Source: RGIG4576 sp045656705 (lineage in GTDB: Bacteria; Bacteroidota; Bacteroidia; Bacteroidales; Muribaculaceae). From it: a stretch of DNA of 50,811 nucleotides. The stretch lies in the NCBI GenBank assembly GCA_045656705.1, contig JAZORR010000052.1, positions 1 through 50,811 on the forward strand. The letters are read 5' to 3'. The notes below the pieces were generated by a model that ran no database searches, was not told the origin of the DNA, and saw nothing but the letters and a program-made list of their open reading frames with translations. Of this stretch, positions 25,329-33,853 are shown one piece after another. Positions within the stretch are counted from its first letter, which is position 1. Each line of letters opens with the position of its first letter. The translations under genes were made by a program, and so were the position numbers.

Positions 25329-26072
25329 TATATATTTTTAATTATATATTGTCAGCAACCCCTAAAACTATAGAGGTTACAAAAAACGAGTAATATTTGT
25401 TGCAAATTTGGATGTTTGAAAAAATATTTATAACTTCGCCATCGTGATTGGGATAATAGCCAATTATTGGCTAATTTCACCCAAAAGAAGTAATAATAAA
25501 TAGTGAATAAATAACTAACACAAAAACACAGAATATCATAGTTATGACACAAAATTCAAAGAAAACGCTTGCAAAGTATTCAATCGGTTATCGGTGTGGG
25601 TGATTATCCTATATCGTTATGATTTGATTTTTTTGCCTTTGTGAAGCAAACAGAACTTTTAATTTCTTTCAACAGTTTGACCTCGACAAGGAATATTGTG
25701 TCTTGTTGTCAACTAACGAATGAAAAAAGTTTGTATGATGGTTTCACATCGGCAGCAATCGATTGAAATGTTGCAGCGAGATCTTTGACATTTTGGTAAA
25801 ACGCGTTTCACGGGAAAAGGAACGCACACACATCTCGAGAACAATTTTCAAGCAACGAGCAATTAACCATCTTATGCGATTTTAGTAGCATATTACTCAA
25901 AATTGCTATTAGGCAGGAATTGCTACGTGGCTATGTCTAACCCCGCATCACTCTCGATGCATTAGTTTACTTCGGTTTAGGAATACTGTCTTTGATAGTC
26001 ACCTTTATGGCCCCGCAAAGTCATCGTGTCCTAATTCATCTTTTTGTTTCACTTTAAAACACTTCAATAACT
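25329..26072. other. Gene-poor 744-bp region with dyad and possible gene relics
   Basis: No intact gene. A perfect 17-base palindrome TAGCCAATTATTGGCTA occupies 25457-25473. At 25544-25603 (+) a 19-codon reading frame reads MTQNSKKTLAKYSIGYRCG then stops; the KYSIG followed in another frame by GVGD resembles the N-terminus of tagaturonate-epimerase-like proteins, so this may be a frame-broken relic. Further on, 25949-26062 (+) is open for about 37 codons (LVYFGLGILSLIVTFMAP), membrane-like but without a start. I treat all these assignments as weak. Confidence 0.35.
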
Positions 26073-28691
26073 ATGAACAGAAATTTTATAAATACAATGG
26101 CTCTAAATTGTCTCAATTCTTCTAATTTTATCAACGACGAAGGGGAATTGGACTTCGCAACAGATAACACCTATTCTATTCACGATGAATACACCAACTG
26201 CAAAACCTATAAATATAAGGGTGTGTCATACCTTATCCCTAATTCGCCAGAGAAAGATAACGAATTTGAAGATTTCAAAATAGAATCTTTAAATGGAAGT
26301 ATCAACCTTGATAAACAAAGCGTATACACTGATCCTCATTTTGAAGGGGAATCAATTATGGTCACTCTCACCCCAGTATCGCTCTATGAAGAGAACCATG
26401 CAAGACTTCTACTCTACAGAGAAGGTACGAGCAAACCTGTCTTTTTTGAAGAAAGAACCTATAGTGGTGCTATGTTCTTCAAAATAGACAATAAGCATAT
26501 CACTCCAGGTCATTACTTTTTCATCATCCCTAAATTCGACCATGATGTAATACATATGAATGTGATTGAGAGACAAGACGAACTCGCTATATATCACTTT
26601 GATGTGTATCATTCGGGATCGAAAATTGAGATTCCTGAAATCAAGTCTGTGGAGTGTAAATCTGTTCCTAAGCCTTTCACTGCCGATAGTTTGAACCTCA
26701 CTATTCGACTTAAAAAATCCACTCCCGACAACAAACATATGTGTGCAGTGTGCTTCGACAAAGATATGAACATTGTGGACCAAAGTCACGCTGTGGTCAA
26801 AAACCATCGTCGTTTCTTCAATCTTGATTTCACACCTTCTATTGTGTGGACTCACGATACTCACACCATCTTGATAGCAGTGAACGATATGCCTCAATAC
26901 AAAATCATAATTTCTTCGTTCGACGATGAAAACATTGATTCCCATTGGGAAGCAATAAGTCCAAACTCTTATGAATTTCCACTCTGCAGAATGCACATCA
27001 ACACGCCTTTCAAGTGGAAGGAGTTGCTCAAAATAGGAGGTTCACAACAATTACAACGAGCGACTCTCAATTACTATCATATTGCCGAATACAATCGCAA
27101 TATGCAAACACAAATTGAGAGAACTCACAGTTTCTGTCACAATTTCACGATTGCCACCGACAATGGCACTCTATCTTCAATGGAGGTAGAATCATTCATT
27201 CATTGCCTCACAGGAGAGGACTTTTCCTCATCAAATTATCATGCAGGAAAACTTCGCATGCCATCGGACGGAAACAAGAACGTTTATAACAACGATGATG
27301 CTTACGAGGTGAATCTCTCAGAACAAAAATGTCTCATAATCACCGAACTCGATGGACTTTGTGGACCATATAGCAGTAAATTCGTAGACAATCTCATATC
27401 TTCTATGTCCTATCGCAGTAATTATTCGGTGGTGATGTTGGGCAAAAAAAGAGAAATAGAAGATGTGTTCAAAGCACATCCTCGCCTCAAATGTTTTTTT
27501 CCCGATAAGCATCACTTGGAAATGCGTTCTCTTTCGCCTCTCGAAATCACGAGAAAGGTGTGTGACAGACTCCACAATAAATCAATATTATTCCACTCCG
27601 AGGACCAACAAAAATTGGCCAACCACTTACTTTCACTTGAAAGCAAAGGTATTCTCAAGAAAATGAATATAGATGATGTGAGATTCATTGTGAATACACA
27701 TTTCGTGAATCAATACACCTCGCAAATGACAAAATCGGCGAGCATCAGACATCACATTGCAATCAGCGACATTGACTTAAACCTCTTCGCTAACCCAACA
27801 GAGAAAAATACCAACCACTTGGCCGACCTCGACAAAATGGTGGGGCTTAAAAACATCAAAAAATCAGTTACTCAATTGTTTGCACTCACTCGTTTCAATC
27901 ATATGCGACGAAGCCTCGGGCTAAAAGCCAACGACAACGGCTGCCACCATATGATATTCACAGGCAATCCGGGAACAGGAAAAACCTCGGTGGCCAAAGT
28001 CATCGGTAAGATGTTCCACTCTATCGGTGTACTGAGCAAAGGCGATGTGATTTTTGCCGAACGCACCAATATGGTGGGACGCTATATCGGCGAAACCGAA
28101 CAAAATATGCGTGATCTTCTCGAGCAAGCACAAGGCAATGTGCTATTCATTGATGAAGCCTACACGCTATTCACAAAGGACGACGACAACGACTTCGGTA
28201 AGCACGCTATTGAGTCACTGCTCACAGTTCTTTCGCAACCTAATCCAGATATGATAGTAATTCTTGCTGGATATGGTAAAGAAATGAACAAATTAATAGA
28301 TTGTAACCCTGGATTGAAAGGACGCTTTCCTCATCATTTCAATTTCGAGGACTATTCGGCCGACGAACTCACTATCATCGCCGAACATATCATCGCCGAT
28401 GAGCAATATCGCCTCACTCCCGATGCTCACAATCTTCTTGCGAAATGCATCGCGGAGAGCGTGAATAAGAAGGACAAGAGCTTCAGCAATGCTCGTTGGG
28501 TTACTCAGTTTGTGCAGAATGGTATCATTCCATCAGTTGCCAATCGCCTCATCTCTGCTAATATACCACTCAATGCCGACAATTGTCAAACCATCACAAT
28601 TCAAGACATTGAAGCAGCCAACTTGCAATACGGCATCAAGGCCACAAGCACAGTAAAGAAACGATGCAAAGTGGGATTTAACATATCATAA
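26073..28691 (+). CDS. 872-aa CbbX/SpoVK-type AAA+ protein with novel N-terminal half
   Basis: The C-terminal 290 residues are a full CbbX/SpoVK-class AAA+ module: Walker A GNPGTGKT (631-638), pore-loop segment MVGRYIGETE (667-676), Walker B LFIDEA (691-696), sensor 1 ILAGYG (730-735), and arginine finger in GLKGRF (Arg751). Residues about 410-560 look like a second, degenerate AAA-like domain (KCLIITELDGL, YSVVMLGKKREIEDVF, LSPLEITRKVCDRL) with no Walker A. Residues about 85-285 are beta-rich, perhaps two immunoglobulin-like sandwiches (SIMVTLTPVSLYEE, SLNLTIRLKK). There is no signal peptide or TM segment, so it is cytoplasmic. I do not recognise the N-terminal 400 residues. Proteins of this AAA+ class remodel other proteins, but the target here is unknown. 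Confidence 0.85.
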   Translation: MNRNFINTMALNCLNSSNFINDEGELDFATDNTYSIHDEYTNCKTYKYKGVSYLIPNSPEKDNEFEDFKIESLNGSINLDKQSVYTDPHFEGESIMVTLTPVSLYEENHARLLLYREGTSKPVFFEERTYSGAMFFKIDNKHITPGHYFFIIPKFDHDVIHMNVIERQDELAIYHFDVYHSGSKIEIPEIKSVECKSVPKPFTADSLNLTIRLKKSTPDNKHMCAVCFDKDMNIVDQSHAVVKNHRRFFNLDFTPSIVWTHDTHTILIAVNDMPQYKIIISSFDDENIDSHWEAISPNSYEFPLCRMHINTPFKWKELLKIGGSQQLQRATLNYYHIAEYNRNMQTQIERTHSFCHNFTIATDNGTLSSMEVESFIHCLTGEDFSSSNYHAGKLRMPSDGNKNVYNNDDAYEVNLSEQKCLIITELDGLCGPYSSKFVDNLISSMSYRSNYSVVMLGKKREIEDVFKAHPRLKCFFPDKHHLEMRSLSPLEITRKVCDRLHNKSILFHSEDQQKLANHLLSLESKGILKKMNIDDVRFIVNTHFVNQYTSQMTKSASIRHHIAISDIDLNLFANPTEKNTNHLADLDKMVGLKNIKKSVTQLFALTRFNHMRRSLGLKANDNGCHHMIFTGNPGTGKTSVAKVIGKMFHSIGVLSKGDVIFAERTNMVGRYIGETEQNMRDLLEQAQGNVLFIDEAYTLFTKDDDNDFGKHAIESLLTVLSQPNPDMIVILAGYGKEMNKLIDCNPGLKGRFPHHFNFEDYSADELTIIAEHIIADEQYRLTPDAHNLLAKCIAESVNKKDKSFSNARWVTQFVQNGIIPSVANRLISANIPLNADNCQTITIQDIEAANLQYGIKATSTVKKRCKVGFNIS

Positions 28692-28701
28692 TCCCACTTT
28701 C

Positions 28702-28732
28702 TTGGTTTTTCTCATTTTAATTAGTAATTTTG
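28702..28732 (+). promoter_or_regulatory. Promoter of mnmD, predicted near-leaderless
   Basis: TTGG at 28702-28705 and TAATTTTG at 28725-28732 (exact TAnnTTTG). The ATG at 28738 is only 5 bases after the -7 box, so transcription would start at or beside the start codon. Confidence 0.5.
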
Positions 28733-28737
28733 TTACT

Positions 28738-29412
28738 ATGAACGATAATAATCTTAAAATAGAAGTCACTGCCGATGGTTCTGCCACCATTTTCGTGGAA
28801 AATCTCAACGAGCATTACCACTCTGTGAAGGGGGCACTTGCCGAGGCCGAACACATCTATCGCGACTGTGCCTTCTTGCATCGTGCAAGCGACGACGAGA
28901 ATGGCATATTGCGTGTGCTTGAAATAGGTTTCGGCACAGGACTCAATGCCCTTGTCACTGCACACGCATCGCGTGAAGTGACTCAGCACATCCACTATAT
29001 CACACTCGAGAAATATCCTCTCAGTTCCGAGATTATAGCCAATTTGGAATATGGTTCGCTCATCGACAAAGGTCTGTACGAAGCCATTCACCAAGCCGAA
29101 TGGAACACCCCAGTACAGATTACCTCCAATTTCACCATAGAAAAGCGTGAATGCGACTTCACCACCGATGCACTACCCACCAATATAGATGTGGTGTACT
29201 ACGATGCTTTCGCTCCCGAAAAGCAACCCGAAATGTGGACTCCCGAATGCTTCGCTCGCGTATATGAGGCTATGGCGCATAAAGGCATACTCACTACCTA
29301 TTGTGCCAAAGGTGCTATCCGCAGGTCATTGCAGTCGGTAGGTTTCTCAGTATTGCGGATGGATGGCCCAGTGGGAGGTAAACGCGAAATACTTCGTGCG
29401 GAAAAATTATAA
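28738..29412 (+). CDS. mnmD: tRNA 5-methylaminomethyl-2-thiouridine methyltransferase MnmD
   Basis: 224 residues from the ATG at 28738 (MNDNNLKIEVTADGS). It corresponds to the methyltransferase domain of MnmC without the FAD oxidase half. SAM motif VLEIGFGTGLNALVTA, then VVYYDAFAPEKQPEMW with the family signature DAFAP, and ILTTYCAKGAIRRSLQSVGF and GPVGGKREILRA at the C-terminus. It methylates nm5s2U34 to mnm5s2U34 in tRNA. A longer start at 28702 adds 12 hydrophobic residues overlapping the promoter box and was rejected. It is followed by dedA after 14 bases. Confidence 0.9.
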   Translation: MNDNNLKIEVTADGSATIFVENLNEHYHSVKGALAEAEHIYRDCAFLHRASDDENGILRVLEIGFGTGLNALVTAHASREVTQHIHYITLEKYPLSSEIIANLEYGSLIDKGLYEAIHQAEWNTPVQITSNFTIEKRECDFTTDALPTNIDVVYYDAFAPEKQPEMWTPECFARVYEAMAHKGILTTYCAKGAIRRSLQSVGFSVLRMDGPVGGKREILRAEKL

Positions 29413-29426
29413 TATCCTAAGCACTT

Positions 29427-30074
29427 ATGGCATCAACATTAGTATTCATATCATCACTTATCGACTGGTACACCCATAGCCTCAGTTATTGGGTGCTTAC
29501 CTTGCTGATGATACTCGAAAACTCATTGGTGCCACTCCCTGCCGAACTCATTGTGGCTCCCGCAGCCTACAATGCAGCCACTGGCACTCTCAATTTTTTC
29601 GCCATAATACTTTGCACCACTTTTGGCTCGGTAGTGGGTGCTATTATCAATTATTATCTGTCACGATTCCTTGGCAGAGAAATCATCTACCGATTTGTGG
29701 ATAGCAAATGGGGCAGACTGCTTATGCTCAACCACGAAAAACTCGAGCAAGCCGAAAACTTCTTCCTCAAACGTGGCAAGACTGCCACCTTCGTGGGCCG
29801 ATTGCTCCCCGTAGGTCGTCAACTCGTATCTATCCCTGCCGGATTGGCTCGAATGTCTATAGGCACTTTTATCCTTTACACCACTATCGGCTCGGCTATA
29901 TGGAACACTATCCTTGCAAGCATCGGGTATTCACTCGCAAGCATAATTCCACCCGAAGAATTAGGTGCTACTATCAACGAATATAGTATAGAGATAAGCA
30001 TCGCTTTCGTGGCGTGTATTGCTATATACTGTATTGCAAAATATTTTTCCAAAAATAAATCACGCACCGAGTAA
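29427..30074 (+). CDS. DedA family membrane protein (SNARE-associated/VTT domain)
   Basis: 215 residues, usual size. Hallmarks are ILENSLVPLPAELIVAPA near the N-terminus, GSVVGAIINYYLSRFLGRE and FVGRLLPVGRQLVSIPAGLARM, with five to six hydrophobic segments. DedA proteins are inner-membrane transporters implicated in lipid-carrier (undecaprenyl phosphate) or phospholipid translocation and envelope homeostasis. It is cotranscribed with mnmD. Confidence 0.93.
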   Translation: MASTLVFISSLIDWYTHSLSYWVLTLLMILENSLVPLPAELIVAPAAYNAATGTLNFFAIILCTTFGSVVGAIINYYLSRFLGREIIYRFVDSKWGRLLMLNHEKLEQAENFFLKRGKTATFVGRLLPVGRQLVSIPAGLARMSIGTFILYTTIGSAIWNTILASIGYSLASIIPPEELGATINEYSIEISIAFVACIAIYCIAKYFSKNKSRTE

Positions 30075-30146
30075 ACCTAAACTACTGAATACTTGTTAGT
30101 TTAACAATGATATAGACAAAATCTATCTGAGCATAGAATATACTTG

Positions 30147-30177
30147 TTGCAAAACTTTCACAACCATATTAACTTTG
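30147..30177 (+). promoter_or_regulatory. Promoter of superoxide reductase gene
   Basis: TTG at 30147-30149, 20-base spacer, TAACTTTG at 30170-30177 (exact -7 match). Leader of about 48 bases. Confidence 0.65.
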
Positions 30178-30230
30178 CTCTCAGAAAATAACAATAAACA
30201 AAAAAACGAACAATTAAAAACTTAAAAACT

Positions 30231-30605
30231 ATGGCAACAAAATTTTTCAAATGCAAGCACTGTGGTAATGTAATAGTAAAAACTGTAGACTCTGGTGTTC
30301 CAGTAGTATGCTGTGGCGAAAAGATGGAAGAACTCGTGGCTAACACTGTAGATGCAAGTCAAGAAAAGCACGTGCCTGTGGTAACTAAAGTAGACGACTG
30401 CACTATCAAGGTAGAAGTGGGTAGCGTAGAACACCCTATGGCTCCTGAACATCATATCGCATTCATATATGTAGAAACTGAAAATGGTGGTATCCTTGCC
30501 AACCTTAAAGATAAGCCAGTGGCTACTTTTTGCGTATGCAACGACAAACCTATCGCAGTGTATGAATACTGCAACCTACACGGATTGTGGAAAACAGAAC
30601 TATAA
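30231..30605 (+). CDS. dfx: Desulfoferrodoxin (superoxide reductase)
   Basis: 124 residues, the size of a two-iron superoxide reductase. The N-terminal desulforedoxin-type center has Cys8, Cys11, Cys27 and Cys28 (CKHC and VCCG). The catalytic center II has His47 in EKHVP (with Glu45/Lys46), His68, His74, Cys114 and His117 (CNLHGLW). It reduces superoxide to hydrogen peroxide in the cytoplasm without producing oxygen. Peroxide would be removed by peroxidases such as the rubrerythrin at 45064. Monocistronic, with strong promoter and terminator. Confidence 0.96.
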   Translation: MATKFFKCKHCGNVIVKTVDSGVPVVCCGEKMEELVANTVDASQEKHVPVVTKVDDCTIKVEVGSVEHPMAPEHHIAFIYVETENGGILANLKDKPVATFCVCNDKPIAVYEYCNLHGLWKTEL

Positions 30606-30656
30606 TCCCTCCTATCCGACCATAATTTTCTAACTCATAATATCATTAAAAAACGA

Positions 30657-30700
30657 AAATAGGCTGAACCCAAGTCGTTGGATTCAGCCTATTTTTATTT
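30657..30700 (+). terminator. Rho-independent terminator after superoxide reductase
   Basis: AAATAGGCTGAA (30657-30668) pairs with TTCAGCCTATTT (30683-30694), then T-rich. Confidence 0.92.
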
Positions 30701-30726
30701 ATTCCTAATATTAAATATTGCAGCCA

Positions 30727-30966
30727 TTAAGGATTATAATCCACTAATGTATAGTTGGTGCTACGCCCCCCTCATTAGTTTTCTGCAATATGCCTTTCGC
30801 AATAAGATCATTTATATCATTTAGAACATTTTGCAATTTTCGCCCATTTGCTACTGGTTAGTTTTCCTTCGAATCCGTCAAATTGCATATTAGGTGGTTT
30901 TCGGGGAATAAACAAATTATTCTCCGAAAAAATTCGGAGATTAGCAGATGTAATCTCCGAAAACAT
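30727..30966 (-). pseudogene. Frame-broken C-terminus of a Fic-family protein
   Basis: On the minus strand one frame reads FDGFEGKLTSSKWAKIAKCS then stops; a second frame continues LNDINDLIAKGILQKTNEGG; a third ends GGRSTNYTLVDYNP before a stop at 30727. Joined, these give the winged-helix C-terminal segment common in Fic (AMP-transferase) proteins (KxTSxKWAKxxKCSxDTAxRDIxDLxxKGIL...GGRSTxY). At least two frameshifts are needed, and the catalytic Fic domain (HPFxxGNGR) is absent. The first 23 codons overlap palindromic DNA (30921-30961) and may not be original coding sequence. Confidence 0.75.
30921..30961. repeat. Overlapping CTCCGAA/TTCGGAG palindromes
   Basis: TCTCCGAA-AAAA-TTCGGAGA (30921-30940) overlaps a second dyad, TTCGGAGATTA (30933-30943) with TAATCTCCGAA (30951-30961). 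The shared arm TTCGGAG could pair with either neighbour. The same core occurs upstream of both large lipoprotein genes. Confidence 0.75.
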
Positions 30967-31003
30967 ATTGTTTGATAAAGAATATTCTATAGAATTTTAC
31001 CCA

Positions 31004-31801
31004 TCAGAAATAGTAAGTAGCAGACACTCCTATGCGGTCGTTGCCATACATTCCATTGATTTCGTTGAACGATACATATTTTTGCACCAAATCGGTGAAA
31101 TATCTACGATAATACACGCCCACATCAAAGTGACGGCCAGTCACACCCACTTGCACAAGTCCTGCCACAGTGCCACTTCCTTTCATTATCTTCAATGCAT
31201 CGGTATAAATGAATCCTATCTCTTCTCCAATTTCTTTGCTGTATAGGTTGATACCACCTTCCACACCCACACCTGCGTAGAAGCGAGATGCATCGGTCAC
31301 CTTCACCACATTAAACTTTGCCATCAATGGAATGATGATTTGTCCACCTATACCTTGATGTAATTGATATTCCACACTACCAGTAGCATTCACCAAATCG
31401 GTGTAATGTCCGTAACGGACTGCCAATCCGAAATGCACGCCGAAGTTATCATCGAAAAAATCGGCACCACCTGTTACACCAATCGACCACTTATTTGGCG
31501 TCTTTTCGGCACTTTCGCCATATTGCACAGTATTTTGTTCGCATTGCTCAAGTAGCACCTTTGCCTGAGCATCTTTGGGATTGATGGCCACAAGTTCGGT
31601 GAGTTTTTCTTTCGCCTTACCAAATTCTTTGTGTTTCAAATACCACTGAGCATCTTTCATCAATGCTTCACACTTTCGCAATTGGCGTTCGCTCAATTTT
31701 ACTGTCGATTTTTCAGTGGTCACCACATCGGTGTTATCTTGAGCCTGAACACTCATTGCTCCAAGCAAAAGAGCGCCTACGATAAATAGTTTTTTAAACA
31801 T
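31004..31801 (-). CDS. Outer-membrane barrel protein with TPR-like N-terminus (copy 2)
   Basis: 265 residues with a signal peptide (MFKKLFIVGALLLGAMSVQAQ). Residues about 35-90 are helical with a TPR-like pattern (CEALMKDAQWYLKHKEFGKAKEKLTELVAINPKDAQAK-type spacing). The rest has alternating strands typical of an eight- to ten-strand outer-membrane barrel (WSIGVTGGADFF, HFGLAVRYGHYTDLVNATGSVEYQ, IIPLMAKFNVV, FYAGVGVEGGINLY) ending in aromatic YYF. It is paralogous to the gene at 31815, 13 bases upstream on the same strand. Function unknown. Confidence 0.8.
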   Translation of the reverse strand: MFKKLFIVGALLLGAMSVQAQDNTDVVTTEKSTVKLSERQLRKCEALMKDAQWYLKHKEFGKAKEKLTELVAINPKDAQAKVLLEQCEQNTVQYGESAEKTPNKWSIGVTGGADFFDDNFGVHFGLAVRYGHYTDLVNATGSVEYQLHQGIGGQIIIPLMAKFNVVKVTDASRFYAGVGVEGGINLYSKEIGEEIGFIYTDALKIMKGSGTVAGLVQVGVTGRHFDVGVYYRRYFTDLVQKYVSFNEINGMYGNDRIGVSATYYF

Positions 31802-31814
31802 AATATTTTAGTTT

Positions 31815-32681
31815 TTAGAAATAATAAGCAACATTCACTCCCACACGACTATTTTCCATATAATGATAATATGGAGGTATCACGATATCATCGAAATAGC
31901 CTTTATAATACAATCCCACATCCATATGACGCATTGTCAATCCCACGTGCACCAATCCGGCAATAGAACTGCTTGGCATTGCTATCATCTCGGTAGGATA
32001 ATACTTTCCTGTGTAATTTTGGCGGGCTGTAAGGCGAATGCCATATTCTGCACCTGCACCCAAATATAGTCTGCTACTATTCGACATATTGAGCAAATTG
32101 AATTTAGCCCACAATGGAATTGCGATTTGCGAACCGATTACATCCATTCCCTTTTTGCCTAAATCATACCTGTTTTCAAAAGCGAGATGACAGTTATACT
32201 CCACTCCGAGCACCACATTCACAAGGTCGCGATAATACCCATACTTCACACTTAGCCCCACACGGCCCGAACCACTCACGCTCAAGAAATCACCACCTAT
32301 TGCCACACCAAAGGAGAACCTGTTCCACCACTTATTATTGCCCAATTGCAGCATAGCGTCCATTTTTTCGGTATCGATGATGCCTTCAAACTTTACTATT
32401 TCTCTCGCTTCGGGATTATAGATAAGAGCCTTATCGATCATATCGGCGGCTTTGTCGTAGATGCCACGATTGAAATACCATTTTGCATCTTGCACATAAG
32501 CCTCGCTCTTTCGTTCGGCTTTACGCTTTTCTTTTGCAATAGAATCCATCTGATTCATTATAGCCACAGCCTTAGTGTAATCGCCCACCTTGAACAGGCT
32601 ATCCACTTCTTGCTGGGTTTGTGCTTGAAGCGAAGCACCCAGAGCAAACATACTTATTAGCAACAATACTAATTTCTTCAT
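31815..32681 (-). CDS. Outer-membrane barrel protein with TPR-like N-terminus (copy 1)
   Basis: 288 residues, signal peptide (MKKLVLLLISMFALGASLQA). The helical N-terminal part (about 25-105: YVQDAKWYFNRGIYDKAADM, ALIYNPEAREI) is followed by barrel strands matching those of the neighbour in order (RVGLSVKYGYYRDLVNVVLG, IAIPLWAKFNLL, RLYLGAGAEYGIRL, VGLTMRHMDVGLYYKGYF) and the same terminal YYF. The pair arose by tandem duplication. First gene of a two-gene operon, with a candidate promoter at 32707. Confidence 0.82.
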   Translation of the reverse strand: MKKLVLLLISMFALGASLQAQTQQEVDSLFKVGDYTKAVAIMNQMDSIAKEKRKAERKSEAYVQDAKWYFNRGIYDKAADMIDKALIYNPEAREIVKFEGIIDTEKMDAMLQLGNNKWWNRFSFGVAIGGDFLSVSGSGRVGLSVKYGYYRDLVNVVLGVEYNCHLAFENRYDLGKKGMDVIGSQIAIPLWAKFNLLNMSNSSRLYLGAGAEYGIRLTARQNYTGKYYPTEMIAMPSSSIAGLVHVGLTMRHMDVGLYYKGYFDDIVIPPYYHYMENSRVGVNVAYYF

Positions 32682-32706
32682 AGCAATCTCCTCAATTTAT
32701 TTTCTA

Positions 32707-32714
32707 CAAATATA
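32707..32714 (-). promoter_or_regulatory. -7 promoter box (TATATTTG) of the OMP pair
   Basis: Minus-strand exact TAnnTTTG match, 26 bases upstream of the ATG at 32681. No clear -33 box at the expected spacing. Confidence 0.5.
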
Positions 32715-32884
32715 CAAAGTATTATGCAAAGGAGTTACCCCCCTATTTAAAAAATATTAAAATCTATTAGATTTCATCCTTTTGCCACCATATCTTTTTC
32801 GCAATACCATTACAAAGATAACTAATTTCCTTAATTATTAGAATGCAATTGAGTATCTTTGCCAAAGTGGAGCAATGTTTAATT

Positions 32885-33730
32885 TCACTCCCTATATTTC
32901 TTGGTGAGGGCGGCGTATCCACAGCGTTTACATAAGGGTTCTACTGCCTCGTGGCGGGTGAATCCGTCGTATATAGCTTTGGCTCGTGCCGATGATAAGA
33001 TTTCTTCGAGCGATTGCTCGTAGAGATTGCCGAGAGCGAGTTCGCCATCGTGATCGAGGCAGCAAGGCACCACAGTGCCATCCACAAGCACTCCTATCTG
33101 ATTGCGCAAGGCGTAGCAAAACACCTTCTCGGTGTCGATTTCATCGCGTTCGCTATCGGGCCATTCAAACTTATTGTCGTGCTCGATAAACACATTATCG
33201 GTCACCTTCCACCCATTTTTACGCTCGTTTATGGTAAGGGGTGAGTATTCCGATATTATATCCAATATTCGTTGGTTGGCACTATTCATTCCTCCCTCGT
33301 TCCATAGGCGTAGCACTATGATAATGCCATTCTCGGCAGCCTTCAGCGAGAATTCCATCACACGGCGAATATATGTATCGATATCAGAAATGCCGTTGCC
33401 CTCTTGCGAATGAAGCGAAATCTGAATCTTATAGGGATGAGCATCTATAAGCCCATTTTCCACATGGAGCAAAGTGCCATTGGTGGTGAGCACAGGCACA
33501 AATCCTTTCACGCGTGCCATCTTCACCATTTGAGCCAAATCACGATGCACCCACGGCTCGCCCATAAGATGAAAATATAGGAATTTTATGCGTCCCTGCA
33601 GTTTATCGGTAAGCACATCAAACTGTTCAAGCGTGAGCGCACCGCTGCGTCTCTTAGTCTTCGGACAAAAAGCACATTCCAGATTACATATATTTGTTAT
33701 CTCAAGATAGCAACGAGTTATCATATTCAT
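32885..33730 (-). CDS. Radical SAM protein with SPASM-type C-terminus
   Basis: 281 residues. Radical SAM cluster CxxxCxxC at Cys15, Cys19 and Cys22 (CNLECAFC). FLYFHLMGEPWVH and PVLTTNGTLL are the usual SAM-binding strands. The C-terminus has a SPASM-like cysteine set (VPCCLDHDGELALGN and LCKRCGY). Family members modify peptides or act in cofactor synthesis. No precursor peptide gene is seen beside it and the substrate is unknown. It lies alone between unrelated genes. The start is the first of two ATGs (MNM). Confidence 0.9.
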   Translation of the reverse strand: MNMITRCYLEITNICNLECAFCPKTKRRSGALTLEQFDVLTDKLQGRIKFLYFHLMGEPWVHRDLAQMVKMARVKGFVPVLTTNGTLLHVENGLIDAHPYKIQISLHSQEGNGISDIDTYIRRVMEFSLKAAENGIIIVLRLWNEGGMNSANQRILDIISEYSPLTINERKNGWKVTDNVFIEHDNKFEWPDSERDEIDTEKVFCYALRNQIGVLVDGTVVPCCLDHDGELALGNLYEQSLEEILSSARAKAIYDGFTRHEAVEPLCKRCGYAALTKKYRE

Positions 33731-33775
33731 TCCTTAGGTTTTCATTCACAAAAATAATTAATTCTCGACGAACAA

Positions 33776-33807
33776 TTGAAATTTTACGACGAAAATCATT
33801 AATTTTG
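33776..33807 (+). promoter_or_regulatory. Promoter of the DUF4923 gene
   Basis: TTG at 33776-33778, 21-base spacer, TAATTTTG at 33800-33807 (exact -7 match). Leader of about 40 bases. Confidence 0.6.
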
Positions 33808-33853
33808 TAATCTTATTTAGAAAACTTTTATAAACAAATATATCTACACACAT

